DNA of 64,000 bases, from positions 124,001 through 188,000 of the forward strand of contig JAHWKY010000002.1 in assembly GCA_019347575.1 (NCBI GenBank). The letters run 5' to 3'. The notes beneath the pieces were generated by a model that ran no database searches, was not told the origin of the DNA, and saw only the letters and a list, made by a program, of their open reading frames with translations. Shown piece by piece: positions 42,041-50,666 of the stretch (position 1 is the stretch's first letter; the number at the start of each line of letters is the position of its first letter). This stretch comes from Actinomycetota bacterium. Lineage in GTDB: Bacteria; Actinomycetota; Nitriliruptoria; Nitriliruptorales; Nitriliruptoraceae. The translations under genes and the position numbers were made by a program.

Positions 42041-45000
42041 CTACTCCTCGTCCGCGTCGGCGACGGCCTCGGCCTCCTCGACGGAGATGATGGGATCGAT
42101 GCCGAGCTCGTCGCGGACACGCTTGGCGATCTCGTTGGCGATGTCTGGGTTCTCCTTGAGGAAGGTGCGCGCGTTCTCGCGGCCCTGGCCGAGCTGCTCG
42201 CCCTCGTAGGTGTACCAAGCACCTGCCTTGCGGATGATCGCGGTGTCCACGCCGACGTCGAGCAGCGACCCTTCGCGCGAGATCCCCTCGCCGTACAGGA
42301 TGTCGAACTCGGCGAGCTTGAAGGGAGACGCCACCTTGTTCTTCACGACCTTCACGCGCACCCGGTTGCCGACCGCGTCGGTGCCGTCTTTGAGCGTCTC
42401 GATGCGCCGCACGTCGAGCCGCACCGACGAGTAGAACTTCAACGCCCGCCCACCCGGCGTGGTCTCGGGGCTGTTGTGCACCATCACGCCGTCAGCGAAG
42501 TAGTTGTGCGTCCCCTCGACCTCGATGTCGTAGCGGTGGTCATCGTCACGAGGCGTCCCTCGCTCATCGATCCGCAGGATCTGCATCGGCGTGGGAACGA
42601 ACCGGACAGGCACGAAGACGGACTCCACCTCGAAACGCCCTCGGAACCGGGGCAGGAGCTTGTAGTCCATCGACGGATGGATGTACGGCGCGACCAGCTC
42701 CTGGAGCTTGTCGGTCTCATCACGAGAGAAGACGAGGTAGTGCATCTGGCGCTTACCTCGGCGGGTCAGCTTGGCCTCGATGCCCCACGTGTCGCGCAGG
42801 TACTCCTGGAGCCTGACGCGCGAGGTCGCCTCGATGGCCTGGACGCAGATCTCGACCCTCCCGGAACCACCTCGTGTCCGTCCCTGGATGCCCTTCGATC
42901 GCAGCGTGAACGTGGCGTCGTCCATGTACCACAGCGCCAGAGACAGCGGAGTCAGCCGCTTGAGGTAGTCGTGGCTGAGGACCTTCCCGTTGCCGAAGTA
43001 GACGGCGTCACGCAGGTCCGCGAGTTCCGCGAGCGGTTGGCCGTCGTAGAAGACCGCACCCTTCGCGTTCGTGCTGCGGCTCACGTTGATGTTGCCGAAC
43101 AGGGACGCCTTCCAGTCCGCGTACTCGGCCTGCGCCGCACCGTGGCCCCAACGGAGCCGCGCCGCTCGCCCCGACTGTGATGGGGAGAGCGCACCGTCGC
43201 CCATCAGGGTGCCGAGGACGACCTCCCACTGCTGGTCGGACAGGTGGTGTGGCACCGCCTGGATGACCTGATCGCCGACCTGCAGCTCCTGCGCTTCGAG
43301 CCAACCCTCCGGCGTCATGATCAGGTGGTTCGGCGTGAACTCCAGGTGCGACTCGTAGTGGCCGACGCCCCCGCCCGCACGCTCCACAGCGAAGTGCAGG
43401 AACGTCGTGGTGGGACCGTTGTCGAACCAGCCGGTGACGCGCCTGGGGACTATCGCGCCAGCCTCGTCGTCGTAGGACAACACCTCGACGTCGAGCTGCT
43501 GCTTGACGATCTCAGCGATGGGTAGGTGGGAGCCGTCGGCCAGGCTGACCCGGGTCGAGCCGCTTGCGCACCCGAACATCACGCCTACCTTCTCGCGGAG
43601 CTGGTTGATGAAGACGGTGCAGGTGTTGGACTTCTTGATGGAGCCGGCGAGCTTGCGCAGGGCCTGGCTCATGAGGCGCGCCTGGAGGCCGACGTGGGTG
43701 TCGCCCATCTCGCCTTCGATCTCGGCGCGGGGCACGAGCGCGGCCACCGAGTCAACCACGATGATGTCGACCGCCCCGGACCGCACGAGCATGTCGGTGA
43801 TCTCGAGCGCCTGTTCCCCGGTGTCGGGTTGGCTGACCAGCATCTCGTCGATGTCGACGCCGATGGCGCGGGCGTAGACGGGGTCGAGGGCGTGCTCGGC
43901 GTCGATGAACGCCGCGATGCCGCCCAGCTTCTGTGCCTCGGCGATCACGTGCAACGCGACCGAGGTGTTGTGCGACAGCACCCCGTTGGCGAGGAAGCTG
44001 TGGGTCTTCGGAACCACGACATCGAAGGTGGGTTGTTCGCCCGCCTCCTCGATGGCGACGATCCGCTCGTACGTGTAGCGGTGACGGAGAAGCTCCCGGA
44101 GCTGGGCGAGGATGGGCAGGGCGGGTCCGGGCACGAAGCGGCGTTCGGCCCAGTCCACGATCGCGTCGAGACGCGTGGGCGAGCAGTCGATGGCGCCGTC
44201 GGGTCGCGATGTCAGGTTCCGGCGGAACAGGTCACCCGCGAGCCGATCGAACTCGCGGTCCCCACCCATCGCGTCACGCAGATCGCGCACGAGGTCCGCG
44301 ACGTGGGGCACGTTCTCGAACTGGGTGAAGTCACGCGGCTGACGGAGGTACCGACGGACCTGCTCCTCACGCCGCTTCGACCGGAAGCCGACGAGATCGA
44401 GGAAGCGCAGCACCGCACCTGGAGAGACGAGGACGGTGTGGTAATCCCGCTCGTAGTTCCTGTTGAACTTGGCGTTGAGGCTCGCGGGGATGCCCAAGCC
44501 GTAGAGCAGGAGCTGGACCTGCTCGGCGAGTTCCCGGGACGCGGTCGTCAGGCCGACCTCGGGACCCTTCTCGATCCAACCGTCGCCCTCGTACAGCGCC
44601 GACAGGAACGCCCGCTGGATCTTCGGCCCACCGGTCCGCACCCGGTGCGGGATCGTCTTCCCGGCGGATTTGGTGAAATCGAGCCCGTACTCGTCGTGCA
44701 GACGCCGCCGCAGACGGGTATCGAAGACACGATGATGAGTGCCGCCTTGGATGGTGACCCGATCCCGTTCGACCCCGAACACATCTCTCAGAAGACGGAT
44801 GTACTCCGCCGATACATCGGGGTCGTGGGCGTTGATGAACTCCACCACATGGCGACTGCTCTCGCCGAGAGAGCCCTCAGCGACGAGGTAGCCGAGCAGC
44901 AGCGCTTCGTCCTCGGTCAACCGGCTCGTTCCCGGTGATTCATCGGCTCCGAAGAGCGCAGATACCAATACGTCGCCAAGCTGCAACTCCTCAACCGTCC

Positions 45001-45502
45001 GCCAGACGATCTGCCCACGTTCGTTCATGAGACGAAGAGGGTGGTTCGCAGTCGCCATGACGTGACGACCTGACTGGAGTTGGACACGCCAGACCGGCTG
45101 ACGGTCGTTGTGCGTGACCGCTGCCATGGGCTCGAGTTCGCCCTCCTCGTTGACGAGGCGGACACCGTGGTCCGACACGTCGGTCACCCGCGACGTGCAA
45201 CTGGTGGGCTGGCCGACGCGCGCGAACAGCTCCTCGATGGTCTCGAGGCCGTGGTCGCTCCACACGTAGGTGCCAGCCGGAATGCACTTTCCACTGCTCT
45301 CCGGTCCGTATATCTCGACCACGCGGCCGCGCGGGAGGCCGCCGATGCCGAGAGCGAGGTCGAGCGCCAGCGCCCCGGTGGGGATGGCCGCGACCGGGAT
45401 GGCGGCGTCGTCGCCCAGCTTCATGAGCGAGCCCTTGCCGAACTGCTTCTCGATCTGGCCGAGGGCGACCTCGAGGGCCTTCTTCTTGTCGACGTCTGAC
45501 AC
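42041..45502 (-). CDS. recA: RecA recombinase precursor with two inteins
   Basis: The 1153-residue precursor encodes RecA interrupted twice. Extein residues 1-72, 513-644 and 1011-1153 join to a 347-residue RecA of normal length. They carry [10 protein letters not shown] (P-loop), [64 protein letters not shown] and [13 protein letters not shown]. Intein 1 (440 aa) sits inside the P-loop between Lys72 and Thr513. Intein 2 (366 aa) sits between MFG and SPETT. RecA assembles on single-stranded DNA, promotes strand exchange and triggers LexA cleavage. An SOS box lies 188 bp upstream, and recX follows directly. Confidence 0.97.
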   Translation of the reverse strand: MSDVDKKKALEVALGQIEKQFGKGSLMKLGDDAAIPVAAIPTGALALDLALGIGGLPRGRVVEIYGPESSGKCIPAGTYVWSDHGLETIEELFARVGQPTSCTSRVTDVSDHGVRLVNEEGELEPMAAVTHNDRQPVWRVQLQSGRHVMATANHPLRLMNERGQIVWRTVEELQLGDVLVSALFGADESPGTSRLTEDEALLLGYLVAEGSLGESSRHVVEFINAHDPDVSAEYIRLLRDVFGVERDRVTIQGGTHHRVFDTRLRRRLHDEYGLDFTKSAGKTIPHRVRTGGPKIQRAFLSALYEGDGWIEKGPEVGLTTASRELAEQVQLLLYGLGIPASLNAKFNRNYERDYHTVLVSPGAVLRFLDLVGFRSKRREEQVRRYLRQPRDFTQFENVPHVADLVRDLRDAMGGDREFDRLAGDLFRRNLTSRPDGAIDCSPTRLDAIVDWAERRFVPGPALPILAQLRELLRHRYTYERIVAIEEAGEQPTFDVVVPKTHSFLANGVLSHNTSVALHVIAEAQKLGGIAAFIDAEHALDPVYARAIGVDIDEMLVSQPDTGEQALEITDMLVRSGAVDIIVVDSVAALVPRAEIEGEMGDTHVGLQARLMSQALRKLAGSIKKSNTCTVFINQLREKVGVMFGCASGSTRVSLADGSHLPIAEIVKQQLDVEVLSYDDEAGAIVPRRVTGWFDNGPTTTFLHFAVERAGGGVGHYESHLEFTPNHLIMTPEGWLEAQELQVGDQVIQAVPHHLSDQQWEVVLGTLMGDGALSPSQSGRAARLRWGHGAAQAEYADWKASLFGNINVSRSTNAKGAVFYDGQPLAELADLRDAVYFGNGKVLSHDYLKRLTPLSLALWYMDDATFTLRSKGIQGRTRGGSGRVEICVQAIEATSRVRLQEYLRDTWGIEAKLTRRGKRQMHYLVFSRDETDKLQELVAPYIHPSMDYKLLPRFRGRFEVESVFVPVRFVPTPMQILRIDERGTPRDDDHRYDIEVEGTHNYFADGVMVHNSPETTPGGRALKFYSSVRLDVRRIETLKDGTDAVGNRVRVKVVKNKVASPFKLAEFDILYGEGISREGSLLDVGVDTAIIRKAGAWYTYEGEQLGQGRENARTFLKENPDIANEIAKRVRDELGIDPIISVEEAEAVADADEE
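42473..43570 (-). other. RecA intein 2 (LAGLIDADG type, recA site of Mycobacterium leprae)
   Basis: This 366-residue in-frame insertion starts with Cys (block [15 protein letters not shown]) and ends GVMVHN before Ser of the extein (SPETT). It has the block B-like [12 protein letters not shown] and two LAGLIDADG endonuclease motifs ([12 protein letters not shown] and [11 protein letters not shown]). From memory, position, length and phrases such as LSDQQ, VLG.LMGDG and [16 protein letters not shown] closely match the M. leprae RecA intein (about 365 residues). All splicing residues are present, so it is probably active. Confidence 0.92.
43967..45286 (-). other. RecA intein 1 (LAGLIDADG type, inside the P-loop)
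   Basis: This 440-residue insertion begins with Cys (CIPAGTYVW), has the block B-like [11 protein letters not shown], two LAGLIDADG motifs ([12 protein letters not shown] and [12 protein letters not shown]) and ends [10 protein letters not shown] before Thr of the extein. It separates GPESSGK from TSVALH, so the Walker A loop exists only after splicing. The site differs from the M. tuberculosis site (near VKNK) and the M. leprae site (MFG/SPETT), as I recall them. Confidence 0.92.
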
Positions 45503-45689
45503 GGCTGCTGCCTCCGGGTAGCGGTACCGCTGTTGCGGCTCGTCGGTCTTCGTGCATCTGGCGGGTGTGCATCTGGCGCTGGTGCGTGGTGCTCGGTCGG
45601 GACCCTACGGCCGGGGTGTGACAGCTCCCAGGACCCGCGCCCCGCCGCCTGTGGACACCGCGCCGACGGGACGTCGGCGGGAGGCTACG

Positions 45690-45703
45690 CGAACAGGTGT
45701 TCG
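45690..45703. promoter_or_regulatory. LexA-type operator upstream of recA (perfect)
   Basis: CGAAC-AGGT-GTTCG is a perfect SOS-box match 188 bp upstream of the recA start. A CGAAC half-site follows at 45708-45712. Together with the boxes at lexA this supports LexA control of recA-recX. Confidence 0.88.
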
Positions 45704-45787
45704 GAGTCGAACACCCTCGACGACCGACGGCGCCACGGACGAACGGCAGGGGTCACCTGCGGCTGTCACCCCCTCGAGCGGCGCATC

Positions 45788-45801
45788 CTTGAGTACTCAA
45801 G
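45788..45801. promoter_or_regulatory. Perfect 14-bp palindrome CTTGAGTACTCAAG
   Basis: This palindrome lies about 60 bp upstream of the small gene at 45862 and is followed directly by AGCGAAGCGGTAG. The combined sequence, read on the minus strand (CTACCGCTTCGCTACTTGAG), matches the element found at 29174 and 29213. It could be an operator half of a dispersed repeat. Confidence 0.5.
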
Positions 45802-45861
45802 TAGCGAAGCGGTAGTACAACCTGCATGTGTGGTGTTGCGTTGGGAACGAGGGGAACGAGG

Positions 45862-46182
45862 ATGGTGATGCGGACCGTGGACTTCGTCCAGTCGTTGAAG
45901 AACACCGCGGCGCTGGCCGCGCGCCGATCCGAGCGTCCCGACGACGCGTACGGTCGGCTGGCTGTGACCTGCGGCACGCTCGTCGCGGACCTGACGACCA
46001 CCATGACCAGCGCTGGGCAGGAGCGCGAGGTACCGGGCGTCGTCCCGATCGATCCGGCGTTCGCCGACCAGGTCGAATCCGTCCGCGCCGAGCTGATGCG
46101 TCTCGACCTCGAGCGTGATCCCCACGCGGCCGAGGAGATCGAGGGCCGGGTGGCCTCCCTGCAACGCGACCTGCACCGCTGA
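45862..46182 (+). CDS. Small helical protein, unknown function
   Basis: The 106-residue product is predicted to be mostly helical (VDFVQSLKNTAALAARRSERPDDAYGRLAVTCGTL, then FADQVESVRAELMRLDLERDPHAAEEIEGRVASLQRDLHR). It has no signal peptide or membrane segment. The ATG at 45862 follows GAACGAGG with good spacing; another ATG lies 6 bp on. It is divergent from recA and 167 bp upstream of the penicillin-binding protein gene. I do not recognise a family. Confidence 0.55.
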   Translation: MVMRTVDFVQSLKNTAALAARRSERPDDAYGRLAVTCGTLVADLTTTMTSAGQEREVPGVVPIDPAFADQVESVRAELMRLDLERDPHAAEEIEGRVASLQRDLHR

Positions 46183-46349
46183 CGCGCGACTCCCGCGGTG
46201 ACCTCGCCGGCGCGGCGCTCCCCGCGTTCGACCGGGCCACGCTCACGCAGCGCGACGACCGCTGACCGAACGGCCCCGCTCCGCACACGCGCACTCCGCC
46301 GCATCACCGCACCATGGAGGTGCCGCCACCGAGAGGTCCCGCGTAGATC

Positions 46350-48710
46350 GTGGCCGAACGAGTCCGTCCCGCCCTGCGTCTGCTGTCGTTCGTGTTCGTC
46401 TTCCCGCTCTTCGTCGGCGCGCTCGCGTACCCCGGCCTGACGAGCATCTCCGACATCGCCGATCAGGTCGACGAGCAGCTGCTCGCCCCGATCGAACTGC
46501 CCGACGAGGTCCCGGAACCGGCGCTGCGGTCCGAGGTCCTGGCAGCGGACGGCTCGCGACTCGGGCTGTTCATCGGAGCCGAGCACCGCGTCCGGGTCGA
46601 GCTCGAGGCGGTTCCCCAGATCCTGATCGACGCCGTGCTCGTCACCGAGGACCGCGACTTCCAGTCCCACAACGGTGTCGATCACCGCGCCATCGCACGG
46701 GCGTTCGCGGCCAACGTGCGCGGCGGCGAGATCCAACAGGGTGGTTCGACCATCACCCAACAGCTCGTCAAGAACCTGTTCCTCGATGCCCGCCAGACCG
46801 TGGCGCGGAAGGTCCGCGAGGCCATCACCGCCGTCGAGCTGGAACGGCGGCTGTCGAAGGAGCAGATCCTCGAGCGCTACCTCAACGCGGTGTACCTCGG
46901 CAACGGCGTGTACGGCGTCGGCACCGCGACACGGTTCTACTTCGACAAGTCCTTGGAGGAGCTCGAACCGCAGGAAGCGGCGCTGCTCGCCGGCCTCATC
47001 TCGAGCCCGGAACGGACCGACCCGATCGAGCACCCCGAACGGGCGACCGAGCGCCGCAACGTGGTGCTCGACCTGATGGCGCGCTACGACGTCATCGGTC
47101 GTGAGGAAGCCGACCGGCTCGCCAGCGCCCCCCTCGCTCTGACCGTCACACCTCCCCCGCCGCCCCGCGAACCGTTCTTCGTCGAGTACGTCAAGCAGCG
47201 GCTCCTCGATGACGACCGGCTCGGGGAGACCCGGGAGGACCGGGCGCGTCGGCTCTTCAGCGGCGGCTTGACCATCAGCACGACCCTGCAACCGAAGGTC
47301 CAGAGCGCGGCCGTGCAGGGACTGCTCGCCCACATCGACGATCCGCTCGCCGACCCCCTCGGAGGGGTGGTCTCGATCGAGCCCGGTACCGGCCGCATCG
47401 CCGCGATGGCGGTCGCCCCGAAGCCCTTCGGCGAGTGCGAGGACGGTGAGGAACCGTGCCTGGAGACCAACGTCAACCCCCTGGTTCCCGGCTCCGGTGG
47501 CTCGGGTCGCCAGGCGGGGTCGTCGTTCAAGCCGGTCGTCCTCGCGACCGCGCTGGAGCACGGCCGCGGGACGGACACCGCGTTCCGCACGCGCGGTGGA
47601 CAGGAGGTCGGGGGCGAGCGCTGCGAGACCGACGGCGAGCCCTGGGAGCCGGAGAACTACGCCCCGACCTCGCGCGCCTGGATGGACATGCCGGAGGCCA
47701 TCCGTGTTTCCAACAACGTCTACCACGCACGCCTGGCTGCCGATCTTGGCCCCGAGCGAGTCGTCGACATGGCCCACCAGCTCGGGATCCGGGGCGACCT
47801 TCCGGCGGTCTGCTCGCTCGGTCTCGGATCAGCGGACATCTTCCCGATCGACCTCGCCAGCGCGTACACGACGTTCGCCAACGGGGGCGAACGGTGTGAG
47901 CCGTTCGCCGTCGAGTCGATCGCGGACCAGGACGGCGAGGTGCTCCTGCGCAACGCGCCCGACTGCCGCCCGGTCCTGCAGCCGCAGAACGCCGATGCGA
48001 TCACCACGATGCTGACTCGGGTGATCGAGGGGGGAACCGGGACCGCGGCCGACATCGGTCGCCCCGCCGCCGGCAAGACGGGGACCACGGACGACTGGCG
48101 TGACGCGTGGTTCGTCGGCTACGTGCCCCAGCTCACGACCGCGGTCTGGGTCGGCTACGAGCAGCCCGAGCCGATGATCGGGGTCCTGGGGTACCGGCGC
48201 GTCGCCGGCGGTACCGCGCCCGCAGCCATCTGGCACGACGTGATGCTCGCCGCGCTCGAGGACGTCGAGCCGCTACCGCTGCCGAGCGTGACGCTCGAAC
48301 GGGCCGATGGCCCTCCCGAGGAGCTCGAATCCCCATCCCCGGCACCCACGCCGACGCTCCTCCCGCTGTCACCACCACCGCCGCCGACGGACGCGCCGGA
48401 GCCCGAGCCGACCGACACGCGCCCCGAGGAGCCATCGCCGCAGCCGAGCCCGAGCCCATCGCCCCAGCCGAGCCCATCGCCATCGCCGGAGCCGGATCCC
48501 GAACCGATCCCCGACGATCCGCTCCCCGAGCCGACCGACGATCCCTCGCCCTCACCCGAACCCAGCCCCACCGAGGAACCCTCGCCCTCACCGAGCCCCA
48601 CCGAGGAGGCGGAGGCCACGGAACCCTCGCCCTCGCCGAGTCCCACCGAGGGAGCATCCTCAGCGATGTTCGCGCTCATCGGGTTCGCCCCGCGGCGTCA
48701 GGGCAGTTGA
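46350..48710 (+). CDS. Class A penicillin-binding protein (GT51 + transpeptidase)
   Basis: The 786-residue bifunctional enzyme polymerises and cross-links peptidoglycan. It has an N-terminal membrane helix (about 9-28) and a GT51 domain (about 85-260) with catalytic-type Glu100 in VTEDRDFQSHNG, GGSTITQQLVKNL and RYLNAVYLGNGVYG. The transpeptidase domain (about 310-640) has Ser391 in SSFK, SNN at 454-456 and KTG at 576-578. The last 130 or so residues are a low-complexity Pro/Ser/Glu tail. The start is GTG 46350 with GAGAGG 14 bp upstream. It is a monocistronic-looking gene followed by an exonuclease. Confidence 0.95.
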   Translation: MAERVRPALRLLSFVFVFPLFVGALAYPGLTSISDIADQVDEQLLAPIELPDEVPEPALRSEVLAADGSRLGLFIGAEHRVRVELEAVPQILIDAVLVTEDRDFQSHNGVDHRAIARAFAANVRGGEIQQGGSTITQQLVKNLFLDARQTVARKVREAITAVELERRLSKEQILERYLNAVYLGNGVYGVGTATRFYFDKSLEELEPQEAALLAGLISSPERTDPIEHPERATERRNVVLDLMARYDVIGREEADRLASAPLALTVTPPPPPREPFFVEYVKQRLLDDDRLGETREDRARRLFSGGLTISTTLQPKVQSAAVQGLLAHIDDPLADPLGGVVSIEPGTGRIAAMAVAPKPFGECEDGEEPCLETNVNPLVPGSGGSGRQAGSSFKPVVLATALEHGRGTDTAFRTRGGQEVGGERCETDGEPWEPENYAPTSRAWMDMPEAIRVSNNVYHARLAADLGPERVVDMAHQLGIRGDLPAVCSLGLGSADIFPIDLASAYTTFANGGERCEPFAVESIADQDGEVLLRNAPDCRPVLQPQNADAITTMLTRVIEGGTGTAADIGRPAAGKTGTTDDWRDAWFVGYVPQLTTAVWVGYEQPEPMIGVLGYRRVAGGTAPAAIWHDVMLAALEDVEPLPLPSVTLERADGPPEELESPSPAPTPTLLPLSPPPPPTDAPEPEPTDTRPEEPSPQPSPSPSPQPSPSPSPEPDPEPIPDDPLPEPTDDPSPSPEPSPTEEPSPSPSPTEEAEATEPSPSPSPTEGASSAMFALIGFAPRRQGS

Positions 48711-48742
48711 CGACGCTACCGTGGACGCGGACAGGAGCGACG

Positions 48743-49450
48743 GTGGCTGACGACACCCCGAAGGGGACCCGGTTCGTGTTCCTTGACACCGAGGCGACCG
48801 GCCTCGACCTCGACCGGCATGAGCTGACCGAGGTGGCGTGGATCGTGCGGTTCGAGGACGGTTCCGAGGTGCAACGCCAGTACTTCCCCGACCACACCCT
48901 CGACGGTGCGGACGACGACGCGCTGGAGCTCACCGGTTACCACGAACGCATCGCGGACCAACCGCGCACCCCGATGTCGCAGTGGCTGCCGCAGTTCCTC
49001 GAGGATGCCGACGGCGCGGTCATCGTCGGCGCGGTGCCCGACTTCGACGTCCGCCAGATGCACAAGGCGTGCAAGAAGCTCGGGCGGGAACCCACCTGGG
49101 ACCATCACCTGGTCGACGTCGAGACCCTGGCGCTGCCGCTCATCGCGGGGGGTCCCGAGGCGCCGCGCAGCCTCGCCAAGACGTGCCGGGCCTTCGGGGT
49201 GGGCCACGACAAGGGCCAGGCCCACGGTGCGCTCTACGACGCGCAGCAGGTCATGCGCGTGTTCGATCGCATCTGGGAGGTGATCGCGGACCTGCGCGCG
49301 CGCAGCGAGCCGCTGCCTCCACCCGTGCCCCGCGAGGTAGCGGCGGACGACGCGGACGCGACGGCCCCATCGGGGGACGCGTCCGAGCCCGCACCAGCCG
49401 GGCCAGACGCGACGTCCGGCCGGCCCATCCCTCCAGCCCAGATGTCCTGA
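48743..49450 (+). CDS. DEDDh 3'-5' exonuclease (DnaQ/RNase T-like)
   Basis: The 235-residue protein has the exonuclease motifs FLDTEATGLD (ExoI), DFDVRQMHKACKKL (ExoII region) and HGALYDAQQV with the catalytic His and Asp (ExoIII, DEDDh type). A disordered Asp/Pro/Ala tail follows residue 190. It may proofread DNA or trim RNA; the family covers both. The GTG at 48743 follows AGGAG. It is 32 bp downstream of the penicillin-binding protein gene, so the two may be cotranscribed without functional link. Confidence 0.87.
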   Translation: MADDTPKGTRFVFLDTEATGLDLDRHELTEVAWIVRFEDGSEVQRQYFPDHTLDGADDDALELTGYHERIADQPRTPMSQWLPQFLEDADGAVIVGAVPDFDVRQMHKACKKLGREPTWDHHLVDVETLALPLIAGGPEAPRSLAKTCRAFGVGHDKGQAHGALYDAQQVMRVFDRIWEVIADLRARSEPLPPPVPREVAADDADATAPSGDASEPAPAGPDATSGRPIPPAQMS

Positions 49451-49570
49451 CCCGCACAGGTCCGCGCGCTGACCGTTCGGTCGTACCCGGGGGCTGAGAG
49501 GGGGGGTACCGTCAGGGCCACCGCCGCACCCCTGATCCCGGTTGCGGCTCCGCCGGAAAGGGGAGCCGAC

Positions 49571-49819
49571 GTGGGCCGGACGCTCAGCGAACCGAAGACC
49601 GCGGTCCGAAAGGGTCGGCCAGCCACGGCCGAGCCGGAGCGGCTTGCGACCACACGCCTCGAGCTGCTCGACTCGATCCGTACCGAGCTGCTCGCGCAGG
49701 CACCGCTGTTCGAGGACCCGTTCGCTTACGGTGCCGGCGTGCTCGACACGCTCAGGGCCGTTTCCGCGATCCTCACCAAGGGCGAGCAGGCAGGCCGACA
49801 CGAGGGGAGCAAACGATGA
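49571..49819 (+). CDS. Small protein, unknown function (first of a pair)
   Basis: The 82-residue protein has a basic N-terminus and a predicted helical middle (RLATTRLELLDSIRTELLAQAPLFEDPFAYGAGVLDTLRAVSAILTKGEQ). The GTG at 49571 is preceded by GGAAAGGGGAGCC. Its stop overlaps the ATG of the following gene (ATGA), so the two are translated together. No known family was recognised. Confidence 0.6.
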   Translation: MGRTLSEPKTAVRKGRPATAEPERLATTRLELLDSIRTELLAQAPLFEDPFAYGAGVLDTLRAVSAILTKGEQAGRHEGSKR

Positions 49820-50157
49820 GCGACATGCCGCTCTCAAGTAGCGACAGCCGTAGAGCGCAGGAACTGATCAACGACCGCGACCCGATCCGCTCCGCGGGCA
49901 GCACCGCGTGGATGGCCGCCTTCGCGCTCGGGCTGGCGACCTCGTCACGCCCCGACGACGACTGCATCGACGACCTCGTCGCCGCCGCGGACGGCTCCAG
50001 CGCGCGGCTCCACGCCGCCCGTCACCGCGTCCGGAGCATGTACGGCGATCGCGGTCGTACCAGTCAGCGTGCTCAGGAGCTGCTCGACCAGGCCGCCTCG
50101 CGCATCGCCCGTCAACCCCTCGACGCCGACAGCGGCACGCTCGCCACGACCTCGTAG
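49816..50157 (+). CDS. Small protein, unknown function (second of a pair)
   Basis: The 113-residue protein is soluble and helix-rich (MSDMPLSSSDSRRAQELINDRDPIRSAGSTAW is its N-terminal part, with AQELLDQAASRIARQ near the end). Codons 7-13 fall in the CTACTTGAG-containing repeat seen at 29174 and 45798, on the opposite strand. The stop region overlaps the convergent phosphodiesterase gene by 46 bp. No family was recognised. Confidence 0.58.
   Translation: MSDMPLSSSDSRRAQELINDRDPIRSAGSTAWMAAFALGLATSSRPDDDCIDDLVAAADGSSARLHAARHRVRSMYGDRGRTSQRAQELLDQAASRIARQPLDADSGTLATTS
49834..49854 (-). repeat. Copy of the CTACTTGAG-containing element
   Basis: On the minus strand this reads CTACGGCTGTCGCTACTTGAG, matching the core shared with copies near 29174, 29213 and 45798. 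It lies inside the 5' end of the gene at 49816. Confidence 0.5.
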
Positions 50158-50666
50158 CGCGCCCCGCCGGCTCCGAGGTGGGACGCCACCACCTCGACCG
50201 ACGAGGCAGTCCAGGCACCCGGGGTCGGCGGCACCTCGTCGACGAGGTGGGACGTCACGGCCCCTCGACCTCTCCCCCGGACGCGCGCGAGGGTGAGGTG
50301 GGGCCGTACCGGCTTGCGGTCGACCGGGAGGTCGTGCTCCGCCAGGGCCTCCTGCAGCCGCTCGCCCAGCGCCGCGATCGCGCCTGGCGGGTCGTCCGCC
50401 ACCCCCATCCACAGGATGCGACGCCCGAAGCGGCCAGCACGGTCGAGCTGCAGATCGATCGGGGCGACGGCGACGACCTCGTCCTCGATGGCGGCGACGA
50501 CCGGGTCGGGTCCGAGCGCGACCTCGCCGAGGAACGCCAGCGTGAGGTGCCAGTTCTCCGCACGGGTCCAGGACAGGTCGTCGCGCGACGCCCGCAACGC
50601 GGCCACCCCGGCAGCGAGCGTGTCCCGCACCGCCTGCGGGACATCGAGCGCGAGGAACAACCTCAC
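50112..50666 (-). CDS. thpR: RNA 2',3'-cyclic phosphodiesterase (2H family)
   Basis: The 184-residue 2H phosphoesterase has two catalytic HxT motifs, HLTLAF in ENWHLTLAFLGEV and HLTLAR in RPHLTLARVRGRG. It opens RLFLALDVPQAVRDTL, the ThpR/LigT pattern. It hydrolyses 2',3'-cyclic phosphates on RNA ends. Its start lies 3 bp inside the end of cinA, so it is the last gene of the rodZ-rimO-pgsA-cinA operon. Confidence 0.9.
   Translation of the reverse strand: MRLFLALDVPQAVRDTLAAGVAALRASRDDLSWTRAENWHLTLAFLGEVALGPDPVVAAIEDEVVAVAPIDLQLDRAGRFGRRILWMGVADDPPGAIAALGERLQEALAEHDLPVDRKPVRPHLTLARVRGRGRGAVTSHLVDEVPPTPGAWTASSVEVVASHLGAGGARYEVVASVPLSASRG

Larger units (their letters stand above)
45503..45861. 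promoter_or_regulatory. Intergenic promoter region between recA and a divergent small gene
   Basis: This 359-bp region holds the recA SOS box (45690-45703), two 11-bp direct repeats TGCATCTGGCG (45553-45563 and 45568-45578), a 7-bp stem hairpin (45661-45679) and a perfect 14-bp palindrome (45788-45801) near the divergent gene. No additional gene is convincing here. Confidence 0.65.

Noticed and set aside
42041-45502. Frameshifted or pseudogene recA
   Set aside because: The reading frame is continuous and both insertions have full intein splicing signatures, so this is an intact intein-containing gene.
49471-49510. Intrinsic terminator after the exonuclease gene
   Set aside because: GACCGTTCGGTC and a GTACCC/GGGTAC pair are present, but the stems are short and no T-tract follows.
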